Shown piece by piece: positions 7,883-15,069 of a stretch of DNA of 21,612 nucleotides (position 1 is the first letter of the stretch; every line of letters starts with the position of its first letter). The translations under genes and the position numbers were made by a program. This stretch comes from an uncultured Spirochaetaceae bacterium. Lineage in GTDB: Bacteria > Spirochaetota > Spirochaetia > Treponematales > UBA12059. Under the pieces are notes generated by a model. That model was given only the letters and a program-made list of their open reading frames with translations. It did not search any database and was not told the origin of the DNA. Location: contig CALKWG010000026.1 in the NCBI GenBank assembly GCA_938004315.1, forward strand, positions 1-21,612, read 5' to 3'.

Positions 7883-8943
7883 ATGCCCGGGGATTCTTTT
7901 ACGCCTCGGGCTGCGGCGTACGGGAGCGCGGCGGCGCGCCGCGCATTTCTGAGGATGGCCGCGGGGCCGAGCCAGGCGAAGCCGAGGGCGCTGCCTTTAA
8001 AATTGGCCTTGATATCGTCATCGCTCGCGCCGCGTAACCATAGCCCGTCGACGTAGGGCCCGGGCGTGCGTTCGCCGTCCTCGGCCAGGCTTTCGGCGCG
8101 GGCCGCCGGAGAGACGGCCCCGATCCCCTGGCCGCGGGCGCGATACGCCCCGGCCGAGTACGGGCAGGCACGGACGCACTCGTCGCAGCCGTATAGCCGC
8201 GATCCCCAGGCTTTTAGAACCGATTCGGGCGGCCGCAGAGCGTCCGGCCCTTCGTCGCCGCGGCTAGCCCAATATTGGATGCACCGGTCTAGGTCAAGCG
8301 CCTGGGCCGCTTCGCCCTCGGCTAGGCATATCGCCCCGGTCGGGCAAGCCTGGGCGCAGGCTCGGCATGATCCGCACAGGGCGCCCGGCCGCAGGCGTCG
8401 AACGAGCTCGTCGTAGGACGCCTCGCCCGACGCCGGCGCGTCGAAGGGATCGAAGGGCAGGAGCAGGACGCCCAGGACGCAGGCCGGGCCGTAAGCCTTC
8501 GTCAGCGCGAGGCTCGAGCGCCCTAAGAATGCCAGGCCCGACGCGGCCGCGAGCGCCTTCTCATGCAACGACGAATTGACCGCGACGCGGAAATCCCGCC
8601 TCGCGTAGCCGCGCCCCGAAGCGAAGGCCAAGGCGGCCGCCTTGAGGATGCGCGCCAGGGTCGCGTAGCGATGCGAGGCGGCGAAGGCCCCGACGGCCAG
8701 GGGCAGGGCGATGTCGGGCGGCGGATCCGCGGGACGGGGATCGTAGGGCAAGGCGACGACGACGGCCCCCGGGCGGCCGGCGAAGAGCTCGTCGGGCGAC
8801 GGCAACCCAAGCTCGGGCGCCGCCTTCGACGCGGCTCGCCGGGCCGCGTAGCGCTCTGCCGAGGCGAAGGCGATGGCCTCCGGCTCAAGGCCGCGCGAGA
8901 CGAGCTCCGAGAAGAGGGCTTGGGACTTCGTAGTAACGGTCAT
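7879..8943 (-). CDS. QueG-like double [4Fe-4S] protein (epoxyqueuosine reductase family)
   Basis: QueG is the cobalamin/iron-sulfur enzyme that reduces epoxyqueuosine to queuosine in tRNA. This 354-residue protein has the family layout: a DUF1730-like N-terminal half, a GLAFLGRSSLALTKAYG segment matching the GWxGKxxLLxxxxxG region, then two [4Fe-4S] sites (Cys190, 193, 196, 200 and Cys221, 253, 256, 260). IQYW and RLYGCDECVRACPYS match QueG closely. However, the conserved (F/L)VDxxP block that carries the proposed general-acid Asp reads AVNSSLHEK here (Asn123), with no Asp, so it may be a divergent paralogue. The start at 8943 has no Shine-Dalgarno. It follows the cNMP regulator by 12 bases and is probably co-transcribed with it. 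Confidence 0.75.
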   Translation of the reverse strand: MTVTTKSQALFSELVSRGLEPEAIAFASAERYAARRAASKAAPELGLPSPDELFAGRPGAVVVALPYDPRPADPPPDIALPLAVGAFAASHRYATLARILKAAALAFASGRGYARRDFRVAVNSSLHEKALAAASGLAFLGRSSLALTKAYGPACVLGVLLLPFDPFDAPASGEASYDELVRRLRPGALCGSCRACAQACPTGAICLAEGEAAQALDLDRCIQYWASRGDEGPDALRPPESVLKAWGSRLYGCDECVRACPYSAGAYRARGQGIGAVSPAARAESLAEDGERTPGPYVDGLWLRGASDDDIKANFKGSALGFAWLGPAAILRNARRAAALPYAAARGVKESPGI

Positions 8944-8955
8944 GGGAGGCCGCGC

Positions 8956-10188
8956 CTAGCGCGCGGCCTGGGCCTCTTTACGGGCGCGCTCGATCTTCTG
9001 CATCTTGCGGTAGTACTCCGCCTGCTTGACGATCTCACCCATATCCAAGGCGTTGATCTTGTTGTCCACGACGCGGAACAGCTTGTTCGAAAGGAGCTGC
9101 TGGACGACCAGGTTGCCCTCGCCTATCGGCAGGCCGACCATGTTGACCAGCTCCTTAGGCCCGAAATCGAAGAGGTAGCTGGCGCCCTGACGTATGGTCA
9201 CGCGGTTCTTCTCGAGCTGGATATGCAGGGCGTCGTACATGCGGCCTATGGGGTCGGATATCAGGGTGTTAGCCAGCTGCTTATAGATGAACCATAGGCG
9301 CTCGGCCAGGAGTTGGGTGAGGCGCGTCACGATCTGCGGCTGGGCCTGCACCATGCGCTCGAAGTTAGCCTTGTTCACCGCCAGGAGGTAGGCGTCTTCG
9401 TAGGCGATGGCGCTGGCCGAGCGCGGCTTGTTCTCTAAGAGGGCCATCTCGCCGAAGATGTCGCCGGCCTTCAGCACGGCCAGGAGCACCTCGGTGTTAT
9501 CCACGATCTTGGTGATCTTCACCGAGCCCTTCTGGATGATATAGAGCTCCGAGCCGGGCATGCCTTCGCAGAACACCATGGTGTCCTTGGGGTAGAAGCG
9601 GTTGAACTCCTCGGTCGAGCCGTCCAGGTACACGGCCTTGGAGAACTGCTTGATCTTGCCCATGCGCTCCTTGGCTACCGCCGCGTACTGGCCAAGCGGG
9701 CAGTATTTCATGTACTGGTAGTACGAGTAGAAGGCCTGGTTGTATTGGCTCTGCTTGGCGTAGTACTCGGCCACGCGGAATAGGTGCGAGGGGTCTGCCT
9801 CGGCGGTGTTCTTCAAGGTCAGGCGGGTGAGCGCCTCGTCCAAGAAGCGCATACGGCGGGAGAAGCCCTGGATGATCTTCATGGCCACCGGGGTGTTCTT
9901 CTCTATGAGCAGGCCGTACTGATCCTTACGGACGCTGATCAGGGTGACGTCGGTGATGGCCTGGGCGGTCTCGATGTGGCTGTGGCTGGACATCGTCGAG
10001 ATAACCCCGAAGAAGTCGCCGGGGCCGTAGACGTTGCCGCCCTCCTCCTCCACCACCTCGACGGCCTTGGAGATGCGAACCTTGCCCGCCTTGATGATGT
10101 AGAAGCGGTCGGCGTTCGCCTTGCCTTCGACGATGATGTATGAGTCTTTTTTAAAGTTTACGAACGCTAGCTGGAGAGGGCTGTCCAT
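8956..10188 (-). CDS. Crp-family regulator with two cyclic nucleotide-binding domains
   Basis: A 410-residue protein. Order: cNMP domain 1 (about 8-110), a helical TPR-like linker rich in Tyr and Gln (about 132-182), cNMP domain 2 (about 192-300), then a C-terminal winged-helix-like region (about 310-385). Domain 2 has a good phosphate-binding cassette, FGEMALLENKPRSASA (245-260), with the Arg expected to contact the cyclic phosphate. In domain 1 the same place reads FGVISTMSSHSHIETA, lacking Glu and Arg, so it probably does not bind cAMP or cGMP normally. The tail is a long basic helix. It could be a transcription factor or a cNMP-gated scaffold; the HTH assignment is moderate. A strong promoter sits upstream; the ribosome site (AGGGAG) is about 12 bases from the ATG. 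Confidence 0.85.
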   Translation of the reverse strand: MDSPLQLAFVNFKKDSYIIVEGKANADRFYIIKAGKVRISKAVEVVEEEGGNVYGPGDFFGVISTMSSHSHIETAQAITDVTLISVRKDQYGLLIEKNTPVAMKIIQGFSRRMRFLDEALTRLTLKNTAEADPSHLFRVAEYYAKQSQYNQAFYSYYQYMKYCPLGQYAAVAKERMGKIKQFSKAVYLDGSTEEFNRFYPKDTMVFCEGMPGSELYIIQKGSVKITKIVDNTEVLLAVLKAGDIFGEMALLENKPRSASAIAYEDAYLLAVNKANFERMVQAQPQIVTRLTQLLAERLWFIYKQLANTLISDPIGRMYDALHIQLEKNRVTIRQGASYLFDFGPKELVNMVGLPIGEGNLVVQQLLSNKLFRVVDNKINALDMGEIVKQAEYYRKMQKIERARKEAQAAR

Positions 10189-10222
10189 CCGCTGTTGGTC
10201 TCCCTAGGAGGCTTGTGCCTTG

Positions 10223-10251
10223 AGTATAGGGGCCGCCCCGGCCGTTGTCAA
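10223..10251 (-). promoter_or_regulatory. Strong sigma-70-type promoter of the cNMP regulator
   Basis: Perfect -35 TTGACA (10251-10246), 17-base spacer, -10 TATACT (10228-10223) on the minus strand, 34 bases before the ATG. The spacer contains an 11-base palindrome, GGGGC-C-GCCCC (10229-10239), immediately upstream of the -10 box, which could be an operator or a melting-control element. Confidence 0.75.
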
Positions 10252-10283
10252 TGAAACGCGGGCCGGGGCTCGCCCTAATAGGC

Positions 10284-11576
10284 TCAGGCGTCGGCGGGCA
10301 ACCCGAAGCGGGCGGTCAGGGCTCGGACGCCGGCGCGGACGCGCGCGACCGTCGCCTCGTCGCCCTTGGACTTCAGGACCTCCATGACGAAGCCGGCGAT
10401 CTCCTTCATCTCAGCCTCCTTCATGCCGCGGGTGGTCACGGCGGGCGTGCCGACGCGGATGCCGGAGGTGATGAAGGGGCTCTTCTGGTCGAAGGGTATG
10501 CCGTTCTTATTGACGGTGATGGAGGCCTCGTCCAGCCACTTCTCGGCCTCCTTGCCGGTGATGCCTAAGGGCGTGACGTCGACGAGCATGAGGTGGTTGT
10601 CGGTGCCGCCCGAGACGATGCGGGCGCCCCCGTCGGCCAGGGCCTTGGCCAGGACCTTGGCGTTGGCCACGGTCTGGCGCATATAGTCCTTATACGCCGG
10701 GCTCAAGGCCTCCTTGAAGGCTACGGCCTTGCCGGCCACTACGTGGCAAAGGGGACCGCCCTGAATGCCGGGGAAGATGGTGCCGTCTATCAGCTCGGAC
10801 CACATCTTCAGCCGATCGCCCTTGGGGGTCATGGCGCCGATGCTGTTTTCTTTGTCCTTGCCGATGAAGATAGCGCCGCCGCGAGGTCCGCGGAGGGTCT
10901 TATGCGTGGTGGTCGTGGTGAAATCGGCAATCTGGATGGGGCTCGGGTGGACCCCGGCGGCCACGAGGCCGGCGATGTGGGCCATGTCGACCATGAAAAG
11001 CGCGCCGACTTCGTCGGCTATGGCGCGGAAGCGCTCGAAATCGATGACGCGCGGGTAGGCGCTGGCGCCGGCCACGATCATCTTGGGCTTGTGCTGCCTC
11101 GCCAGAGCGGCCAGCTCGTCGTAGTCTATGGTCTCGGTCTCGCGATTCACGCCGTAGCTGACCACGTTATACATCTTGCCTGAGAATGAGACGGGCGCGC
11201 CGTGGGTCAGGTGGCCGCCGTGGGCCAGATTCATGCCCAGGAGGGTGTCGCCCGGCTTCAGCGCGGCGAAGTAGACGCCCATGTTAGCCTGGGAGCCCGA
11301 ATGGGGCTGGACGTTGGCGTACTCGGCGCCGAAGAGCTCCTTGGCGCGGTCGCGGGCCAGATTCTCGGCCACGTCTACGAACTCGCAGCCGCCGTAGTAG
11401 CGCTTGCCAGGGTAGCCTTCGGCGTACTTGTTGGTCAGGACGGAGCCTACCGCCTCCATGACGGCCTTCGAGGTGTAGTTCTCGCTGGCTATCAGCTCTA
11501 AATTGTCGCGCTGCCTGTCCGACTCGCGGCTCATGGCCATGAAGAGCTCGGGATCGGCCGCCTGTATGTATTTCAT
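10284..11576 (-). CDS. glyA: Serine hydroxymethyltransferase
   Basis: PLP enzyme converting serine plus tetrahydrofolate to glycine plus 5,10-methylene-THF, the main cellular one-carbon source (EC 2.1.2.1), in the cytoplasm. The protein is 430 residues. [15 protein letters not shown] contains the Schiff-base Lys (Lys226). [22 protein letters not shown] and [10 protein letters not shown] are family blocks. A short charged insertion follows the active site ([19 protein letters not shown]) where the E. coli enzyme is shorter; I read this as a lineage feature. The ATG at 11576 has a strong AAAAGGAGG ribosome site 5 bases upstream. It is transcribed alone from an extended -10 promoter. The next gene downstream has its own strong promoter. 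Confidence 0.98.
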   Translation of the reverse strand: MKYIQAADPELFMAMSRESDRQRDNLELIASENYTSKAVMEAVGSVLTNKYAEGYPGKRYYGGCEFVDVAENLARDRAKELFGAEYANVQPHSGSQANMGVYFAALKPGDTLLGMNLAHGGHLTHGAPVSFSGKMYNVVSYGVNRETETIDYDELAALARQHKPKMIVAGASAYPRVIDFERFRAIADEVGALFMVDMAHIAGLVAAGVHPSPIQIADFTTTTTHKTLRGPRGGAIFIGKDKENSIGAMTPKGDRLKMWSELIDGTIFPGIQGGPLCHVVAGKAVAFKEALSPAYKDYMRQTVANAKVLAKALADGGARIVSGGTDNHLMLVDVTPLGITGKEAEKWLDEASITVNKNGIPFDQKSPFITSGIRVGTPAVTTRGMKEAEMKEIAGFVMEVLKSKGDEATVARVRAGVRALTARFGLPADA

Positions 11577-11594
11577 CGCGTCCTCCTTTTATCG

Positions 11595-11611
11595 CGGGGC
11601 GCGAGGCCCCG
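11595..11611 (-). promoter_or_regulatory. Hairpin in the short glyA leader
   Basis: CGGGGC and GCCCCG arms of 6 bp with a 5-base loop lie between the glyA -10 box and its ribosome site. It would form at or very near the 5' end of the mRNA and may stabilise the transcript. No riboswitch consensus is visible. Confidence 0.4.
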
Positions 11612-11615
11612 GCTC

Positions 11616-11624
11616 AGTATACCA
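11616..11624 (-). promoter_or_regulatory. glyA extended -10 promoter
   Basis: TGG-TATACT on the minus strand (11624-11616) is an extended -10 element (TGnTATACT). The -35 position 17 bases upstream (TTTCAT) matches poorly, as is common when the TG extension is present. The leader is about 35 bases. Confidence 0.55.
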
Positions 11625-11693
11625 TGGCGATGGGCACGATGAAAGATCGCCGGGCGCCGTCGACGCTCGGCGAGCAGGGCGAAGGCCGCCGGC

Positions 11694-13367
11694 TTAATAG
11701 ATGCCGGTCACCTCGACGTCGCTCCAGAACGAGGTGTACGACGAGAGCGCTCCGGCCACCTCCTCGAAGATGGACTGCATCGAATAGCGTCTGGTCGCGC
11801 CCATGGTCTTGCCTTCGGGGCTCAAGGGCGACAGGCGCACGAAGCCGCGGCTGAAGGCGATGTGCCGGGCGTCCATGTTGCCGAAATAGCGCGAGCGATC
11901 CTCGAAGGGAGCCCTGAAATCGCCGACGTCGGAGCCCGAGCCCAGGACCGGATCGACCGGCACCCAGCCGAGGCCGTAGAGGTAGAACTCGGCCCAGGCG
12001 TGGTTCCAGGTGCGCCGCTGGTCGTCCACGACGACTCCGGCGACGGGCCGGGCCGGCACGCCGAGCGAGCGCAGCATGGCGGCGTAGAGGATAGACAGAT
12101 CCCATGAATCGGCCGCTCCCGCCGCGAGCGCCTTGGCCGGCTCGTCGGCCCGGGCCGAGGGCGAATAGGACACGGCCGCGAGGAGGGCGTCGTAGACGAG
12201 CTTGGCCGCCCGGTAATGGTTGCGCTCCCGCCCGGCCGCGCGCGTCGCGAAGGTCCGTATCGGCTCGGCGTCGGACGGCACCAAGGCGTCGGGGGCGGTA
12301 TAGAGGGCGTAGAGCGGCGGCAAAGGATTGGGAGGCGTCCTGACGCGGTCGGCCTTGATATCCGTCTCTACCGCGTAGACCTGCACGTAATGGTCGTGGG
12401 ACACGGTCACCAGGGCGTCGTTCGCCAGGTCGCCGAGCCTATAGAGCGACAAGCCGCGATGCTCAGGGATAAGGGGCTCGTGCGAGCGGGCCAAGGCCCG
12501 GACGTCGCGCTGCGAGGGAGTGGCCTCGGGGAAGGGCAGCCAGAGATGCAGGCTGTTCGGCCCCGAGCTTTGCGCCCTGGATATGGTCACGAAGGAGCTC
12601 AAGGCGTAGGTGCGCCGGTCGGCGTAGCTCTTCGTTCCCGGCGCGTCGACCACCTGGAAGTATCGCGCGGAGCTCGTGCCGCGGGGCGTGCGTACGGCTA
12701 CCGATCCGGAGACGGCGCCGTCGGGGACGAGGACGCGTATCTCCTTGTCCGACCAGGAGAGGTACTCTCCGTCGAGCTCGGAGGGGCTGATGGTCCCGCG
12801 GGAGATCCCGTCGTCCTGGCCGGGGAAGGACGCAGCGGCCGACTGCCAACTGAAAAGCACGGCGGAGCCGTCGCGGTTGGAGCCGAAATTAAGGCCGCGG
12901 ATGACGACCGCGGCGCCGACGGCGGCTTGGTCGACGGACAGGCTGTCTATCGTCGGGCCGACGCCGCCGGCTAGGTCGCCCGCCGGACGGACCGGCAGCC
13001 GAGCCAGGCTCATGAACATGCGCGGGTTGGAAAGGCCCGCCTCGGTCCTGACTCGGACGACGGCGGCCTCGACGTAGAGCGGCACGCGCAACTCGATGAG
13101 CTCATCCGACCACGAGATATACGAGGAGACGGTCGGCGCGACGCCGTCGAATTCGACCGTCGACAGGCCGCGCTGATCGCCGAATCGGGATCCGGCTATC
13201 CGAAGGGGCGCCCCGGGCTCGCCTACGGTCGGCGATATGGCGGCTATGGCCGGCTTATGGGCCGCCCGCATGGCGCGGGGGACGAAGAGGGCGGCGGCCA
13301 AGGCCAGGGGCGGCAGGATGAGGAGCCAGGCCCAAGCCGCGCGCCGCTTCGGTCGGCGCCGGCTCAT
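11694..13367 (-). CDS. Membrane-anchored IPT/TIG-domain protein with a transglutaminase fold (Cys replaced by Ser)
   Basis: A 557-residue envelope protein. A basic N-terminus and one membrane segment (about 11-33) are followed by two IPT/TIG Ig-like domains (about 40-120 and 137-238), each carrying the repeated ISWSDELIELRVP / LSWSDKEIRVLVP motif. A transglutaminase-like domain follows (about 365-500). There DSWDLSILYAAMLRSLGVPAR aligns with the usual GDCxDxxxLxxAxLRxxGIPAR, but the nucleophile position is Ser421 (TCA codon). The His (NHAW, His456) and Asp (VDP, Asp472) are retained. The substrate is unknown; relatives act on peptides in the periplasm or are dead binding domains. Its ATG overlaps the stop of the exported-protein gene (ATGA, 13364-13367), making it the last gene of the ECF sigma cassette. 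Confidence 0.85.
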   Translation of the reverse strand: MSRRRPKRRAAWAWLLILPPLALAAALFVPRAMRAAHKPAIAAISPTVGEPGAPLRIAGSRFGDQRGLSTVEFDGVAPTVSSYISWSDELIELRVPLYVEAAVVRVRTEAGLSNPRMFMSLARLPVRPAGDLAGGVGPTIDSLSVDQAAVGAAVVIRGLNFGSNRDGSAVLFSWQSAAASFPGQDDGISRGTISPSELDGEYLSWSDKEIRVLVPDGAVSGSVAVRTPRGTSSARYFQVVDAPGTKSYADRRTYALSSFVTISRAQSSGPNSLHLWLPFPEATPSQRDVRALARSHEPLIPEHRGLSLYRLGDLANDALVTVSHDHYVQVYAVETDIKADRVRTPPNPLPPLYALYTAPDALVPSDAEPIRTFATRAAGRERNHYRAAKLVYDALLAAVSYSPSARADEPAKALAAGAADSWDLSILYAAMLRSLGVPARPVAGVVVDDQRRTWNHAWAEFYLYGLGWVPVDPVLGSGSDVGDFRAPFEDRSRYFGNMDARHIAFSRGFVRLSPLSPEGKTMGATRRYSMQSIFEEVAGALSSYTSFWSDVEVTGIY

Positions 13368-13885
13368 GGTTTGGGGCTCGTACCTTGCGCCGGGTCGTAG
13401 CGCCGCACGAGGAGCTCTATCCTAAGCGGAGCCGGCCCCTGATCGGGCAGGCCGAGCGGATAGAAGAGCACCCGCTCGCCGAAGGCTACGCTGATCGTCT
13501 CGACCGTGCTTCGATAATGGAGGCTGCCGTCGTCCTGCCTGAACCAGACTTGCCCCTGGGTGATCATGGCCAGGTCGGCCTCGCGGGAGGGGTAGGTCGT
13601 TATAGTGAGGTAGACGATGACGGCGCTGCCGACCATCTTCACGGTTATCGGCATGCCGTTCAAGGTGTACTTGAGCTCGCTCGCCTGCCAGGGCTCCTCG
13701 TCCGCCCCGCGATTCACCGTCGCGGAGACGCCGAGCACGAGGGCCTCGCCGCGGAGCTCCTCCGGTATCGATTCAAGGCTGCCCGCTTCCGGGCGCGGCG
13801 GCGCGGGCCGATCGGGGACCCTGGCCTGCGCGAACGCCGAAGCCGCGCAGCCCAAGGCGAAAAGGAGCGTTACGATGCGCCTCAC
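13364..13885 (-). CDS. Small exported protein of the ECF sigma cassette, unknown function
   Basis: I do not recognise this 173-residue protein. It starts with a signal peptide (RRIVTLLFALGCAASAFAQA) with a plausible AFA|Q cleavage site. Cys13 in LFALGC could instead be a relaxed spirochaete lipobox, making it a lipoprotein. The rest is Pro-rich, then beta-rich (KYTLNGMPITVKMVGSAVIVYLTITTYP), ending LRIELLVRRYDPAQG, with no membrane segment. The start is GTG at 13885, which overlaps the anti-sigma stop (GTGA, 13882-13885) and has GGGGAG about 6 bases upstream. Its own stop overlaps the ATG of the transglutaminase-fold gene. Coupling on both sides suggests that it works with that protein in the envelope, perhaps as the sensed or maintained partner. 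Confidence 0.8.
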   Translation of the reverse strand: MRRIVTLLFALGCAASAFAQARVPDRPAPPRPEAGSLESIPEELRGEALVLGVSATVNRGADEEPWQASELKYTLNGMPITVKMVGSAVIVYLTITTYPSREADLAMITQGQVWFRQDDGSLHYRSTVETISVAFGERVLFYPLGLPDQGPAPLRIELLVRRYDPAQGTSPKP

Positions 13886-14475
13886 TGGCCGCTCCCCGGC
13901 CTGAAATCGGCCTCGCGTATCATGATGGGTTCGCCGCTCGGCCTCACGGAGGCGCCGGCGGGGAGGCTGATGGTTATGTTCACCCCGGCTTCCTGCCTGG
14001 CGATAAGCTCGAGTATGCCCTCCATGCCGGTCGAGGCGATCGAAGCCGCCGGCTGCGGCGCGGCGTTCAGGGCCATCCGAAGCTCGGCGTTCCTAGCGCC
14101 GGTCGTAGCCCAAGCCATGGCCAGGAGCCCGGCGGCGAGCGCCGCGGCGGCGGCGGCCGGGAGGGGCAGGGAGACCCTGCGGGACCAAAGGCTCGGCCGC
14201 GCGGGGCTACGGGCGGCGAGGGTCTCGTTCACCCTGGCGAGGACGCGGCTACGAGCCAGCTCGAGGCGGGCCTCCTCGAAGTCCCGTCGCTCAGCGACGC
14301 GTCGCTCCGCGCCGGACGGCGCGCCTTCGTCGAAGGCCGCGCGCAGGCGGCGGAGCCCGTCCAGGGCTTCGCGGCAGCGCGGGCAATCGGCCGCGTGCCG
14401 CTCTATCTTGGCGTCCCAGGGCGAAGGCACTTCGCCGTCGGCGAAGGCCGATAAGAGCTCACGATCAGGACACAT
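13882..14475 (-). CDS. Zinc-finger anti-sigma factor, membrane-bound
   Basis: A 197-residue anti-sigma factor of the ZAS type. The cytoplasmic N-terminal part has the HxxxCxxC zinc motif (His27, Cys31, Cys34 in ERHAADCPRCREAL), known in this family to hold the ECF sigma factor inactive. A long Arg/Glu-rich helix follows (about 55-90), then an Ala-rich membrane segment (about 102-124) and an extracytoplasmic tail of about 70 residues that would carry the signal. The ATG at 14475 lies inside the sigma gene (11-base overlap, 14465-14475), which favours stoichiometric production. The stop overlaps the GTG start of the exported protein. Confidence 0.88.
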   Translation of the reverse strand: MCPDRELLSAFADGEVPSPWDAKIERHAADCPRCREALDGLRRLRAAFDEGAPSGAERRVAERRDFEEARLELARSRVLARVNETLAARSPARPSLWSRRVSLPLPAAAAAALAAGLLAMAWATTGARNAELRMALNAAPQPAASIASTGMEGILELIARQEAGVNITISLPAGASVRPSGEPIMIREADFRPGSGQ

Positions 14476-15034
14476 CGCCCATACCCTCCCGCAGGAGCGC
14501 AGACAGGGCCTCGCGGGCCCTGAATACGCGCACCTTCACGTTACCCTCGCTAATGCCTAACACCCGGCCTATCTCCTTGTAGTTCAGGCCGGCGTACTCC
14601 TTCAGGACCAAGACCGAGCGGAACTTTTCCGGCAAGGAGGCCAAGGCCTCCTTAAGCTCCTGCGCGTCATGGCTCTTCAGCGTATCGTCCTCGGGAGAGG
14701 GGCTGCGCTCCTCCGTCTCGCGGAAATAGCGCTGGTAGACCTTCTGCTCCCTGCCCTTACGCTTGACGTAGTTGAGCGCACCGTTCTTGACGACGCGTAT
14801 AAGCCAATACTTGGCGTCGTTCAGGGTCGGGAAGATGCGCCAGCGTTCGACGGCCTTGATATACGAGTCGTGCACCAGATCCTCGGCCGCCTCGTCGGAG
14901 TAGCAAATCCTCCGGGCGACCCTAAAGAGTACGGTGAAGGTCTCGGCGTACAAGGCGCGGAACCAGGCATCCCGCTCGCCTTCGTCGTCTTTAAACAATG
15001 CTCTCTCCGCTTCGTTACGCCCGCGGCCGCCCAT
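14465..15034 (-). CDS. ECF-type RNA polymerase sigma factor
   Basis: A 189-residue group 4 sigma factor. Region 2 lies at about 28-93 (DEAAEDLVHDSYIKAVERW is the core/-10 recognition helix). Region 4 lies at about 128-180 (LPEKFRSVLVLKEYAGLNYKEIGRVLGISEGNVKVRVFRAR, with the HTH for -35 recognition). There is no region 1 or 3. Its partner anti-sigma gene overlaps its 3' end. The ATG at 15034 has no Shine-Dalgarno. A TTG at 14998 (residue 13) has GGAGAG four bases upstream and would give a 177-residue protein that starts closer to region 2; that alternative is quite possible. It lies 35 bases after cysS on the same strand and may be partly co-transcribed with it. I found no convincing autoregulated ECF promoter in the gap. 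Confidence 0.93.
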   Translation of the reverse strand: MGGRGRNEAERALFKDDEGERDAWFRALYAETFTVLFRVARRICYSDEAAEDLVHDSYIKAVERWRIFPTLNDAKYWLIRVVKNGALNYVKRKGREQKVYQRYFRETEERSPSPEDDTLKSHDAQELKEALASLPEKFRSVLVLKEYAGLNYKEIGRVLGISEGNVKVRVFRAREALSALLREGMGDVS

Positions 15035-15069
15035 CCGACGGGCGGCCTACGGCGCTCGTTCTTTCTTAA

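Noticed and set aside
13385..14560. 391-codon open frame on the plus strand opposite the exported protein and anti-sigma genes
   Set aside because: Antisense to three overlapping genes with clear motifs and coupled starts; it has no domain of its own.
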